This document shows, piece by piece, positions 26,366 through 35,391 of a DNA stretch of 64,000 bases (position 1 is the first letter of the stretch; every line of letters begins with the position of its first letter). The notes under the pieces were generated by a model that was given only the letters and a program-made list of their open reading frames with translations, ran no database searches and had not been told where the DNA came from. The stretch is from NCBI GenBank assembly GCA_030447415.1, contig JAUJOZ010000021.1:1-64000 (forward strand), given 5' to 3'. The position numbers and the translations under genes were made by a program. The stretch is from Thermomicrobiales bacterium (GTDB lineage: Bacteria > Chloroflexota > Chloroflexia > Thermomicrobiales > UBA6265).

Positions 26366-27331
26366 GTGGAGCCGCCGGCCGTCGACAGTCCGACCGCGCA
26401 CGACGCCATCGCGATTCTTCAGCGCTATCTTGGCGTCAAGGTGCGATCCGTCCGGCGTTTCCCGACCGGCTTGCACAACCATGTCTACGACGTGCGGACT
26501 GTCGATGGGCAGGCCGTCGTCGTCCGCATGAATCGACCGGGAGAGGGCGCACATTTCGCGGCGGCGGCGTCCTGGTATCACCTGCTGGCGCCGCGCGGCG
26601 TGCCCCTCCCCCGCCTTCTGCGTGCCGAACCCTGGCCGGACGATGACGGCTTGCCGTTCATGATCATGGAGCGACTTCCGGGACGGGACCTCGACCTCGA
26701 GTATCAGCGGCTGTCCCGAACCCAGAAGCGCGTCCTCGCCGCGGAGTTAGTGCGAATCCAGCGCACCGTCGGGGCCCTTCCCCTCGGACCAGGTTTCGGC
26801 TACGCCGGCTCCTACGACGATCCGTCCCTGCACCCGACCTGGCTTGGTGTCCTCCGTGCCGATCTGGAGCGGAGCCGGACGCGCATCGCGGCGGTCGGAG
26901 CGGTCTCGCCGGACCACGTGGACCGGGTGGCGGCGAAGCTGCCGGCCTACGCCACCTACTTCGCCGCGGTCGAGCCGCGCCCCTTCCTCGACGACACGAC
27001 GACCAAGAACGTGCTGGTCCACGAGGGGCGGTTGAGCGGCATCGTCGATGTCGACGCCGTCTGCTTCGGCGACGCACTGTTGACCCCGGCCTTGACCCAG
27101 ATGGCGCTGCTGAGTAGGGGCTACGACACCGAGTACGTCGACGATTGGTGCGCCGAGCTCGGACTCGGCGCGGAGCATCGGACCATCCTCACCTTGTACA
27201 CGGCCCTGTTCTGCGTCAACTTCCTCGGCGAGCTCGGGCACCGGTTCAATCAGGGCCGGTCTAAGCCGGTCGACGTGGACAGGGTCAGCCATCTCCTTGA
27301 CGTGCTGAAGACCCTGCTAGCTCGTTGCTGA
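26366..27331 (+). CDS. APH-family phosphotransferase
   Basis: 321-aa aminoglycoside-phosphotransferase/choline-kinase-fold enzyme transferring phosphate from ATP to a small hydroxyl compound. The N-lobe has VRSVRRFPTGLHNHVYDVRTVDGQAVVVRMNRP (Lys/Arg for ATP). The catalytic loop is FLDDTTTKNVLV rather than the usual HGDxxxxN, and the metal-binding IVDVDAV replaces IDW/FD. The LDDTTTKN variant keeps Asp and Asn but lacks the His. The substrate is unknown. GTG 26366 starts after GAGAGG. It lies directly downstream of the disrupted dprA, without evident functional connection. Confidence 0.8.
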   Translation: MEPPAVDSPTAHDAIAILQRYLGVKVRSVRRFPTGLHNHVYDVRTVDGQAVVVRMNRPGEGAHFAAAASWYHLLAPRGVPLPRLLRAEPWPDDDGLPFMIMERLPGRDLDLEYQRLSRTQKRVLAAELVRIQRTVGALPLGPGFGYAGSYDDPSLHPTWLGVLRADLERSRTRIAAVGAVSPDHVDRVAAKLPAYATYFAAVEPRPFLDDTTTKNVLVHEGRLSGIVDVDAVCFGDALLTPALTQMALLSRGYDTEYVDDWCAELGLGAEHRTILTLYTALFCVNFLGELGHRFNQGRSKPVDVDRVSHLLDVLKTLLARC

Positions 27332-27425
27332 CGAGTCACGACCGGCCGTCCAGATCCGGGCACGTTCTCAGTCGTGACGAACGAACGCCTGCGTGCTCGT
27401 CGCCTCAGCACGCACGCTCCATCCC

Positions 27426-27454
27426 TTGACAGTGACCCCGCGCGGTAGTACAAG
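27426..27454 (+). promoter_or_regulatory. Sigma-A promoter with consensus -35, no downstream gene
   Basis: TTGACA (27426-27431) and TACAAG (27449-27454) with 17-base spacing would start transcription near 27461. No gene begins for almost 600 bases. Confidence 0.5.
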
Positions 27455-27460
27455 TGTTCT

Positions 27461-27640
27461 AAGCAGTCTGCTCCCGGAGGGAGAGCGGGACCTGAGCAGC
27501 GCCCGATGCCCTCCCGGGACCGTCCCCGTGATTCGGAACCGGGAGCTCACCCGGGTCACTCCGGGACCCTCCTTGGTCGTGTCGCAGTGGACCGTCATCC
27601 CCGCCGCACCGCGCACCGTTCTCCGCCCTCATTCACTCCG
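27461..27640 (+). ncRNA. Candidate structured leader or ncRNA, weakly T-box-like
   Basis: Downstream of the promoter, CTCCCGGAGGG (about 27471-27481) can pair with CCCTCCCGGG (about 27510-27519) with one bulge. CCGGGAG, CCCGGG and CTCCGGG segments around 27541-27566 give further stems. GCAGTGGACC near 27584 resembles, but lacks one base of, the T-box antiterminator UGGNACC. No aminoacyl-tRNA synthetase or amino-acid gene follows, so if it is a T-box it is orphaned. Family assignment is tentative. Confidence 0.25.
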
Positions 27641-28058
27641 AGGCGAGGCGCCGAGGTTCGAGGTCGCGGGGTCGCCGTCGCAGTGATGGCGGGCCTGGCC
27701 GGAGGGCCGACATCTCTTACCGAACTCGCTGACTTGCCTATTCCTCATCGCAAGGGCTTCGATCGGTCGATCTGAGGTCCTGCGAACCCAGCGGGCTTGG
27801 ATTGTGACCCGACGTGCCTAGCCCCTTTGCCGGGCATCGGCCGGGTCAGGACGATATGCCGGACGCGCTCCGGCGACCGATGGAGTGGCGCTACCTCGCC
27901 CCTTCCCCCGCGTCTGCGGCCACCTGGCATGGCTTGACACCCACCGGACCCGTCGCTATGGTTGCCCTTAAGGAAGGACGCCCCGCCGTTTTCTCACACC
28001 GCAACTCGTGATCAACACTCGTGCCGCGCCGAGCAGCGCTGCGGCAGCCAGGATTTCT

Positions 28059-30296
28059 ATGCCCACAAACTCCCGAACCACCACCGATGGCGCCGCCAAG
28101 TCGCGTCGGGCCGGCGCCGAGCCTCAGCCGCCAGCGTCCACCAACGGGCGCGGCCGGGGAAAGCTCGTCATCGTTGAGTCGCCCGCCAAGGCGAAGACCA
28201 TCGGCAAGTACCTCGGCAGCGGCTACACCGTGAAGGCCTCGATGGGCCACATCCGTGATCTCCCGAAGAGCACCCTCGGTGTCGACGTCGACGACGACTT
28301 CGCCCCCAAATACCTGGTGCCGCGCGACAAGGTCAAGGTCGTCAAGGAGCTCAAGGCGAGCGTCGAGGGCGCGCGCGAGATCTTCCTCGCCACCGACCCC
28401 GACCGCGAGGGCGAAGCGATCGCCTGGCATCTCGTCCATGCCACCGACGCCACCGGCAAGCCGATCCGCCGCGTCGTCTTCCATGAGATCACTCCCGAGG
28501 CCGTCTCCGAGGCGATCGCCAACCCCCGCGATATCGACCCGAATCTGGTCGATGCCCAGCAAGCCCGCCGCGTCCTCGACCGCCTCGTCGGCTACGGCGT
28601 CAGCCCCCTCCTCTGGAAAAAGGTCAAGCGTGGCCTCTCCGCCGGGCGCGTGCAGACCGCCGCGCTGCGGCTGGTGGTCGAGCGCGAGCGCGAAGTCCTC
28701 GACTTCGTCCCCGTCGAGCACTGGACCGTCGACGCCGAGCTCGCCAAGCGGACCGGTGCGGCCCGCAGGCCCCAGGACACCTTCCGCGCCGCTCTCCACC
28801 GCGTCCGCGGCAAGAAGGCCGAGCTCAAGACCGGCTGGGAGGCGCAGGAGATCGTCCAGGGCCTGGAGGGCGCCGCCTATCGTGTCGACGCCGTCACCCA
28901 GAAGGAGGCGCAGCGCCGGCCAGCGGCGCCGTTCATCACGAGCACCCTCCAGCAGGAAGCGTCGCGCAAGCTCGGCTACCCCGTGCGGCGCACGATGCAG
29001 GTGGCGCAGGAGTTGTACGAGGGGGTCGATCTCGGCCCCGAGGGCACCCAGGGTCTTATCACCTACATGCGGACCGACTCGACCAACGTCGCGGGCTCGG
29101 CCCAGCAGGCGGCCCGGGCGGTGATTAGCGTCCGCTTCGGTCCAGATTACGTGCCGGACCGGCCGCCGGTCTACACCAAGAAGAGCAAGGGGGCGCAGGA
29201 AGCGCACGAGGCGATTCGGCCTACCTCGCCACGGCGTGACCCCGCCAGCGTCAAGCCCTACCTGTCGGCCCCACAGTTCCGCCTCTATCAGCTCATCTGG
29301 CAGCGCTTCATCGCCAGCCAGATGCGCCCGGCGATCCTCGACAACACCACCGCCGACATCGCCGCGGGCAAGCCCGAGGAGATGGCAGCCCGTAAAGAAG
29401 CGCCCTTCTTCTTCCGCGCCACCGGCTCGGTCGTGCGCTTCCCGGGCTTCATGGCGGTCTACCAGGTAGGTCGCGACGACGGCGACGCCGATGAGTTGGA
29501 CAAGGGGGCGCTGCCAGTGCTGGCCGCGGGCGAGGACCTCGACCTCCTCCGCCTCCTGCCGGAGCAGCACTTCACCCAGCCACCTCCCCGCTTCACCGAG
29601 GCCTCGCTCGTCAAGGCGCTGGAGGAGCAGGGCATTGGTCGTCCGAGCACCTACGCGCCGACGATCGCCACGCTCCAGGCTCGCTCCTACGTCGCGGTGG
29701 AGGAGAAGAAGCTGGTCCCGACCGAGCTCGGGATGGTCGTCAACGACTTGCTGGTCGAGCACTTCCCGCACATCTTCGACGTCGGCTTCACCTCCAGGAT
29801 GGAGGAGGAATTGGACGAGATCGCCACCGGCGACCGCGCCTGGGTGCCGACAATGCGCGAGTTCTACGGTCCGTTCACGGAAACGCTCAAACTGGCCGAG
29901 CGGACGATGGAGCGGGTCCGACTGAAGGACGAGCCGTCGGACGAGACGTGTGAAAAGTGCGGCCGGCCGATGGTGATCAAGCTCGGCCGGTTCGGCAAGT
30001 TCCTGGCGTGCAGCGGCTTCCCGGAGTGCCGCAACTCCCGCCCGCTGCTGCAGCGAATCGGCGTCCCCTGCCCGAGTTGCCACCAGGGGGAGATTGTCGA
30101 GCGCCGCTCCAAGAAGGGGCGGGCCTTCTTCGGCTGCGAGCGCTATCCGGCGTGCGACTTCGTCGCCTGGAACAAGCCGGTCGACGCGCCCTGCCCGCGC
30201 TGCGGCTCCCCCTACTTAGTTGAGGTCGGCCGCAAGGGTCAGGTCAAGTGCCCCGCCTGCGGCCACGAGGGCCGGGACCTGGCGAAGACGGGCTAA
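28059..30296 (+). CDS. topA: DNA topoisomerase I (type IA)
   Basis: Relaxes negative supercoils by cutting one strand through a 5'-phosphotyrosine. The Toprim domain begins LVIVESPAKAKTIGKYLG and has FLATDPDREGEAIAWHL. The active-site Tyr is in GLITYMRTDSTNV. VEEKKLVPTELGMVVNDLLVEHFPHIFDVGFTSRMEEELDEIA is standard for the family. Three C-terminal C4 zinc ribbons follow (CEKCG...CSGFPEC, CPSCHQG...CERYPAC, CPRCGS...CPACG). ATG 28059 gives 745 aa with a short Ser/Ala-rich head; a GTG at 28008 would add 17 residues. Confidence 0.96.
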   Translation: MPTNSRTTTDGAAKSRRAGAEPQPPASTNGRGRGKLVIVESPAKAKTIGKYLGSGYTVKASMGHIRDLPKSTLGVDVDDDFAPKYLVPRDKVKVVKELKASVEGAREIFLATDPDREGEAIAWHLVHATDATGKPIRRVVFHEITPEAVSEAIANPRDIDPNLVDAQQARRVLDRLVGYGVSPLLWKKVKRGLSAGRVQTAALRLVVEREREVLDFVPVEHWTVDAELAKRTGAARRPQDTFRAALHRVRGKKAELKTGWEAQEIVQGLEGAAYRVDAVTQKEAQRRPAAPFITSTLQQEASRKLGYPVRRTMQVAQELYEGVDLGPEGTQGLITYMRTDSTNVAGSAQQAARAVISVRFGPDYVPDRPPVYTKKSKGAQEAHEAIRPTSPRRDPASVKPYLSAPQFRLYQLIWQRFIASQMRPAILDNTTADIAAGKPEEMAARKEAPFFFRATGSVVRFPGFMAVYQVGRDDGDADELDKGALPVLAAGEDLDLLRLLPEQHFTQPPPRFTEASLVKALEEQGIGRPSTYAPTIATLQARSYVAVEEKKLVPTELGMVVNDLLVEHFPHIFDVGFTSRMEEELDEIATGDRAWVPTMREFYGPFTETLKLAERTMERVRLKDEPSDETCEKCGRPMVIKLGRFGKFLACSGFPECRNSRPLLQRIGVPCPSCHQGEIVERRSKKGRAFFGCERYPACDFVAWNKPVDAPCPRCGSPYLVEVGRKGQVKCPACGHEGRDLAKTG

Positions 30297-30323
30297 CGAG
30301 CACCGCGTGCCGAGAGGACGATA

Positions 30324-30345
30324 GGGGCACCGCTTCAGGCGCCCC
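30324..30345. terminator. Hairpin after topA
   Basis: GGGGCACC (30324-30331) pairs with GGCGCCCC (30338-30345) with one A/C mismatch and a 6-nt loop, 27 bases past the topA stop. Confidence 0.5.
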
Positions 30346-30521
30346 CGTCCTCACCGCGACATCCCGCGGAGGACCAACGACCATAGCGCAGCCCGGATCT
30401 GGCACTCTCGGCACTCGACCCTGCGGTACAATTCCTCCACCTGACGCCACGCGGCGCGCAGCATCCCCGCTGGGGTGGCTCCCTGCCGCCCGGCCCACGT
30501 GAACCGGACCCCCAACCCTCC

Positions 30522-31283
30522 GTGACGCTCCAACCGAATGCCGAAACGCCGCGACGCCTGCGGGCGACGACGATCCTCGGCGTCAAGCGTGACAACGCCG
30601 TGGCCCTGGCCGGGGACGGTCAGGTCACGCTCGGCGACGTTGTGCTCAAGCACGGCGCGCGCAAGATCCGCACACTCCATGACGGTCGAGTCATCGCCGG
30701 ATTCGCCGGCGCCGTCGCTGACGCCCTGACCCTCTTCGGCAAGTTCGAGGCGCAGCTCAAGGGCTGGGACGGCAACCTCCGGCGCGCCTCGGTCGAGCTG
30801 GCGAAAGAGTGGCGAACCGACCGCTACCTGCGCCGGCTCGAGGCCCAGCTTCTTGTCGCCGACCCGGAGTCCCTGCTGGTCCTGTCCGGCGATGGTGACG
30901 TGATCGAGCCTGACGACGGCATCGTCGCCATCGGCTCGGGTGCCCCGTATGCCACCGCCGCCGCGAAGGCCCTACTGGCGCACACCGACCTCGACGCGAG
31001 GACGATCGTCGAGTCGGCGATGACCATCGCCGCCGAGCTGTGCATCTTCACGAACGACCGCTTCAGCATCGAGAGTGTCCGGCGCGACGGACCCGAAACG
31101 GTGACGGTCGAGGGAGACGCCGCGGCCGACGAGCGCGAGCTGCCGGTGGACGGAGCGTTGCCTCCCGACGACCCCCGGATGGTCGCCGCGACCGAGGACG
31201 ACGAAGACGACGAGGACGACTTGCGGTCGGGCGAAGTCGGCGCCGAGCCCGACGAAGTGGACGACGACGAGGACGGGTACTAG
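30522..31283 (+). CDS. hslV: ATP-dependent protease subunit HslV with acidic C-terminal extension
   Basis: Threonine-protease chamber subunit of Hsl[30 protein letters not shown] holds the catalytic Thr (residue 16), which would be exposed by removal of a 15-residue propeptide, longer than the usual one. [21 protein letters not shown] and [21 protein letters not shown] are typical. The family normally ends near residue 185. Here about 65 extra residues follow, strongly acidic ([20 protein letters not shown]). GTG 30522 is the only reasonable start. The hslU start follows after 2 bases. Confidence 0.93.
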   Translation: MTLQPNAETPRRLRATTILGVKRDNAVALAGDGQVTLGDVVLKHGARKIRTLHDGRVIAGFAGAVADALTLFGKFEAQLKGWDGNLRRASVELAKEWRTDRYLRRLEAQLLVADPESLLVLSGDGDVIEPDDGIVAIGSGAPYATAAAKALLAHTDLDARTIVESAMTIAAELCIFTNDRFSIESVRRDGPETVTVEGDAAADERELPVDGALPPDDPRMVAATEDDEDDEDDLRSGEVGAEPDEVDDDEDGY

Positions 31284-31285
31284 GC

Positions 31286-32782
31286 ATGGCTGAAGCGGTT
31301 CGCCGCCCCACCCCGATCAACCCGAGCGTCCGCGCCACCGCCGACGGCGACGCCCGGTCGACGATGGACAACCTGACGCCGGCCGAGATCGTGGCCGAGC
31401 TCGACAAGTACATCATCGGCCAAGCCGAAGCCAAGCGTGCGGTCGCCGTCGCGCTCCGCAACCGTTACCGGCGCCAGCTCCTGCCGGACGAGATGCGGCA
31501 GGAGGTCCAGCCCAAGAACATTCTGATGATTGGTCCAACCGGGGTCGGCAAGACGGAGATCGCCCGTCGCGTCGCCAAGATCGTCGACGCGCCGTTCCTC
31601 AAGGTCGAGGCGACCAAGTTCACCGAGGTCGGCTACGTCGGCCGCGACGTCGAGTCGATCGTCCGAGATCTGGTCGAGATCGCGATTAGCATGCTCCACG
31701 GGCAGAAGCTGGAGCAGGTCAAGGACGAAGCCGCCCGCGCCGCCGCGCAGCGACTGGTCGACCTGTTGGCGGAGCAGCTCGTTGAGAAGAAGCCCGCGCG
31801 GAACGGGCGCAAGGCAGCGGCCGAGCAGGCCGCGACCGATCAAGCCGACGCCGCGGCGCTCCACCGCCAGGAGGCCGCCTCCGAGCGGCGGCTCCGGCGC
31901 GAACGCAAGCGCCTGCTCCAGCTCCTGACCGATCAGGCGTTGGAGGACGAGACGGTCGAGATCGAGATCGAGGCCGACTACGACGACTACGGTCCGTACG
32001 ACGACTTCGGCGAGATTGGACCGGAGGAGCTGCACGAGGCCTTCCAGGATTTCCTCGACGGCTACGCCCCGCCCCGGCGCCCGGCGCGCCGCCGCGTCTC
32101 GGTGCGCGAAGCGCGGCGCATCCTGACCCAGCAGGAGGCGAACCGCCTCGTCGATTTCGACGCCGTCGTCGAGGCCGCCGTCAAGCGCGTGGAGGAGTCG
32201 GCGGTCGTTTTCCTCGACGAGATCGACAAGACGATCACCGGCGATGGTGACTTCGGCGCCGACGTTTCCGGCGCGGGCGTCCAGCGCGACTTGCTGCCGA
32301 TCGTCGAGGGATCGGTCGTGATGACGCGCTACGGGCCCGTCAAGACCGACCACGTCCTCTTCATCGCCGCCGGCGCGTTCCACAACACCCGCCCCTCCGA
32401 CCTGATCCCCGAGTTGCAAGGCCGCTTCCCGATTCGGGTCGAGCTGAGCAGTTTGTCGGAGGACGACCTGTACGCCATCCTGACCGAGCCGCAGAATGCC
32501 TTGACCAAGCAGTACGTCGCGCTGCTGGCAACGGAGGGGCTCGAGTTGCGCTTCGCTGAGGAGGGGATGCGCGAGATGGCCCGCCTGGCAACGCTGGTCA
32601 ACGCCCGGACCGAGGACATCGGCGCGCGGCGCCTCCACACGGTCATCGAGAAGGTGCTGGAGGAAGTCTCCTTCGACGCGCCGGGTCACCGCGGGGAAAC
32701 CGTCACGATCGACCGCGGCTTCGTCGGAGAGCGCGTGGGCGAGGTGGCGGCCGACGACGACCTGAGCAACTTCATCCTGTAA
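31286..32782 (+). CDS. hslU: ATP-dependent protease ATPase subunit HslU
   Basis: AAA+ unfoldase (498 aa) that feeds substrates into HslV. The conserved start LTPAEIVAELDKYIIGQAEAKRAVAVALRNRYRR precedes Walker A GPTGVGKTEIARR and KVEATKFTEVGYVGRDVESIVRDL. The intermediate domain is long and charged. Walker B is SAVVFLDEIDK, and GRFPIRVELSSL plus the C-terminal DDDLSNFIL tail that docks into HslV complete the protein. ATG 31286 is 2 bases after hslV. Confidence 0.96.
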   Translation: MAEAVRRPTPINPSVRATADGDARSTMDNLTPAEIVAELDKYIIGQAEAKRAVAVALRNRYRRQLLPDEMRQEVQPKNILMIGPTGVGKTEIARRVAKIVDAPFLKVEATKFTEVGYVGRDVESIVRDLVEIAISMLHGQKLEQVKDEAARAAAQRLVDLLAEQLVEKKPARNGRKAAAEQAATDQADAAALHRQEAASERRLRRERKRLLQLLTDQALEDETVEIEIEADYDDYGPYDDFGEIGPEELHEAFQDFLDGYAPPRRPARRRVSVREARRILTQQEANRLVDFDAVVEAAVKRVEESAVVFLDEIDKTITGDGDFGADVSGAGVQRDLLPIVEGSVVMTRYGPVKTDHVLFIAAGAFHNTRPSDLIPELQGRFPIRVELSSLSEDDLYAILTEPQNALTKQYVALLATEGLELRFAEEGMREMARLATLVNARTEDIGARRLHTVIEKVLEEVSFDAPGHRGETVTIDRGFVGERVGEVAADDDLSNFIL

Positions 32783-32802
32783 GGGAAGTCAGGGAGTAAG
32801 GG

Positions 32803-32832
32803 GACCAATCGCCCGCCATGGCGGGCGTGGTC
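32803..32832. terminator. Palindromic terminator after hslVU
   Basis: The 18-bp perfect palindrome CGCCCGCCATGGCGGGCG (32810-32827) is flanked by GACCA and TGGTC, which extend the stem. It starts 20 bases past the hslU stop. Confidence 0.6.
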
Positions 32833-32966
32833 GCCTGCCACCAGGCTGGCCCACTGTTGTCGGCGGTGACAACGTGATCCCGCGGGCGACCTGTCGTCAA
32901 CCCCGGCGACTGGACATAAGGCACGAGCAAGATCACGAGGCGCTTCACCCACTGCGTCGAACCGTC

Positions 32967-32996
32967 TTGACACCTCTTTTGTGCCGGTGCTAAAGT
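32967..32996 (+). promoter_or_regulatory. Sigma-A promoter of the opp operon
   Basis: Consensus TTGACA (32967-32972), an 18-base spacer and TAAAGT (32991-32996). Transcription would start near 33003, giving a leader of about 117 bases with a small hairpin (GTAGC ... GCTAC near 33041-33058) before the permease gene. Confidence 0.6.
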
Positions 32997-33119
32997 CCGG
33001 CCACTTTCGCGGAATCCGCCAGCATCGAAGGGAAACTCCGGTAGCCCGTTAGTGCTACGGACCGTGTCCCGCTTCCCCGTCGTCCGTTCCGGCCGAAGTC
33101 CGCAACGAACGGAGCCGCG

Positions 33120-34058
33120 ATGCTGCGTTACATCGTTAGCCGCGTGATCTGGTTCCTCCCGACGCTTCTCGCGATGGCCGCCGTCACGTTCCTCATCATG
33201 TCGGCGACACCGGGTAGCCCCTTCGACGCCCGCGCGGCCAATGGGCTCAACCCCGAGGCGATCGCGCGGCTCGAAGAGCAGTACGGGATGGACAAGCCGC
33301 TGCCCCAACGCTTCGTCATCTATGTCTGGAACGCCGTCCGCGGCGACTTCGGCGAGTCCTACGCGGCACGGCCCCAAGAGGTTCGGGACATCATCGGGCG
33401 CACGTTCCCCATCTCCCTGGAGCTCGGGGCGTGGGCGATGCTCTTCGCGATCGTCGTCGGCATGACCCTCGGCATCCTGGCGGCCGTCAAGCAGAATGGG
33501 CTCGTCGATTACATCTCGGTAACGCTGGCGATCCTCTTCTACAGCATGCCCAACTTCGTGATGGGGTTCCTCCTCATCCTTCTCTTCGCTGTTTGGCTGC
33601 CCGACCACGGCGTCGACCTCGGCTTCCGTGTCAGCGGCTGGGATGGTCCCATCGATCGCATCCTGCCCACCATCGCGCTCGGAGCGGCGCCGCTGGCGAC
33701 GCTCGCCCGCTACACCCGCTCAAGCGTCATCGACGTCATCCGCTCCGACTACGTGCGGACGGCGCGGGCCAAGGGGGTGTCGGAGCAGGGCGTCGTCGTC
33801 AAGCACGTCCTGAAGAACGCCCTGATCCCGGTCGTGACGTTGATCGGGCCGATTTTCGCGGCCGTCGGCACCGGCTCCTTCTTCGTCGAGCAGGTCTTCA
33901 ACGTCCCCGGCATGGGCAAGTTCTTCGTCACGAGCATGCAGACCCAGGATCAGACAATGATCCTCGCGGTCGTCCTGCTCTACGGCGTCTTCCTGGCCAC
34001 GATGAACCTCGTCGTCGACCTCGCCTACGGCGTGATCGATCCGCGGATCCGCTACTGA
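33120..34058 (+). CDS. oppB: Peptide ABC transporter permease (OppB/DppB type)
   Basis: 312-aa inner-membrane permease. The N-terminal helix and signature LRYIVSRVIWFLPTLLAMAAVTFLIMSATPGSPFD are typical of the B subunit. The EAA loop is DYVRTARAKGVSEQGVVVKHVLKNALIPVVT, the contact site for the ATPase. It is first in an operon with the C permease and binding protein. The ATPases are not in this operon; the oppDF pair at 8.8-11.4 kb could serve it. Peptide specificity is assumed from family membership. Confidence 0.92.
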   Translation: MLRYIVSRVIWFLPTLLAMAAVTFLIMSATPGSPFDARAANGLNPEAIARLEEQYGMDKPLPQRFVIYVWNAVRGDFGESYAARPQEVRDIIGRTFPISLELGAWAMLFAIVVGMTLGILAAVKQNGLVDYISVTLAILFYSMPNFVMGFLLILLFAVWLPDHGVDLGFRVSGWDGPIDRILPTIALGAAPLATLARYTRSSVIDVIRSDYVRTARAKGVSEQGVVVKHVLKNALIPVVTLIGPIFAAVGTGSFFVEQVFNVPGMGKFFVTSMQTQDQTMILAVVLLYGVFLATMNLVVDLAYGVIDPRIRY

Positions 34059-34202
34059 GGACGCAGCAAGACAGCAAGGCGGGAGCCACGGGGTGAGTGA
34101 CGCGGGACGCGCGAAGAAGGGCGAACGGTCCGTTTTGGATACGCATTGCTGCTTGCCGCGTCGCCGATGTGGCGTCGTGCCGACTCCCGCCCGGAGGCCG
34201 TG

Positions 34203-35216
34203 ATGGCACAGTCGCAGTCGCAGCCTCAGCCGCGGGACCGCGCGCTCGATCCCCTAGACCTGTCGTTGCGGCAGGACGATACCGCCCTCCCGGCGCCGAT
34301 GGACGCTGCCGAAGCCTCGCCCATGGCCGCGCTGGGTGCCGCCCGCGAGCTGGCAGGGCACCGCCAGCGGAGTCTCTGGCGCGACGCCTGGCGCCGGCTC
34401 ATCCGGAACAAGCTTGCGGTCATCGGCATGGTGGTCGTCACCTTCTTCCTGGCACTCGCCATCGTCGGGCCCATTATCGCGCCGTACGGCGAATCCGAGG
34501 TGGTCGACGTTCGCCTGGGCCGATACGCCCCGAGCTGGACCTGGCCGTTCGGGCTCGACCCCAACGGGCGAGACATTTTCAGCCGGATGATGTACGGGGC
34601 GCGCGTCTCGCTCGTCGTCGGCGTCCTTTCTCAGATCATCATCCTCATCATCGGTGTTCCCATCGGCGCCATCGCCGGGTACTTTGGGGGCTACATCGAC
34701 AACACCCTGATGCGGATCGTCGACGTCATGTACGCGATCCCCCAGCTGCTTCTGGTCCTGCTCTTCGTCAACTGGTGGGGACCGGGCCTGACCAATATCT
34801 TCCTCGCCATCGGTCTGGTCGGCTGGGTTACGGAGACGCGACTGGTGCGGGGACAGTTCCTGGCCCTGCGGGAGCAGGAATACGTCAACGCCGCGAAGAT
34901 CGCCGGCGGCCGCGGCTTCTACATCATCTTCCGCCACCTGCTGCCCAACAGCCTGACCCCGATCATCGTGGCCCTCACCTTCGGCATCCCGACGGCGATC
35001 TTCACCGAGGCAGCGCTCAGCTTCGTTGGCGTCGGCATCCGCCCGCCTCAGGCAAGCTGGGGCCAGATGGTCGGCGCCGCCAGCCAGCCCGGTTATATCC
35101 AGACCGATCCCCACATGCTCTTCTTCCCGGTGATCGCGATCGGCCTGACGATGCTCGGCTTCACCTTTCTCGGCGACGGGTTGCGCGATGCGCTCGACGT
35201 CCGGGCCAACGAATAG
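34203..35216 (+). CDS. oppC: Peptide ABC transporter permease (OppC/DppC type)
   Basis: 337-aa partner permease. After a ~60-residue cytoplasmic head come WRRLIRNKLAVIGMVVVTFFLALAIVGPIIAPYG and FGLDPNGRDIFSRMMYGARVSLVVGV, the OppC signature. The EAA loop is EYVNAAKIAGGRGFYIIFRHLLPNSLTPIIV, and the C-terminal TEAALSFVGVGIRPPQASWGQM follows. ATG 34203 has GGAGG upstream and is preferred to an in-frame ATG at 34146. The OppB gene ends 144 bases earlier. Confidence 0.92.
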   Translation: MAQSQSQPQPRDRALDPLDLSLRQDDTALPAPMDAAEASPMAALGAARELAGHRQRSLWRDAWRRLIRNKLAVIGMVVVTFFLALAIVGPIIAPYGESEVVDVRLGRYAPSWTWPFGLDPNGRDIFSRMMYGARVSLVVGVLSQIIILIIGVPIGAIAGYFGGYIDNTLMRIVDVMYAIPQLLLVLLFVNWWGPGLTNIFLAIGLVGWVTETRLVRGQFLALREQEYVNAAKIAGGRGFYIIFRHLLPNSLTPIIVALTFGIPTAIFTEAALSFVGVGIRPPQASWGQMVGAASQPGYIQTDPHMLFFPVIAIGLTMLGFTFLGDGLRDALDVRANE

Positions 35217-35391
35217 CCGGCCCGGGTGGCGGCCCTGCGCCGCAGCCTCGGCACAAGCCCCAAACATGCGGCGGGGCCGACCACGAAAGGAGGCACATCC
35301 AGGCGAGGGAACCGGAGCGACCCGGTTCACGACCGAACGAGCCACCCAGTGAGAGTGGCCGCGTGGATCCTGACAGGACGGAGGAGCCAAC

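Larger units (their letters stand above)
27332..28058. other. Gene-free interval before topA
   Basis: No open frame has convincing coding character. The left half holds a TTGACA promoter and a long structured GC-rich stretch (see separate entries). The right half up to topA shows nothing specific. The interval is unusually long for this gene-dense chromosome. Confidence 0.5.

Noticed and set aside
27891-30083. 730-aa minus-strand frame opposite topA.
   Set aside because: Antisense shadow of topA, with biased His/Asp/Leu/Arg composition and no domain.
30403-30432. TACAAT (30427-30432) and repeated GGCACTC as a heat-shock promoter or CIRCE site for hslVU.
   Set aside because: No acceptable -35 hexamer and no inverted CIRCE arms; the repeats are direct.
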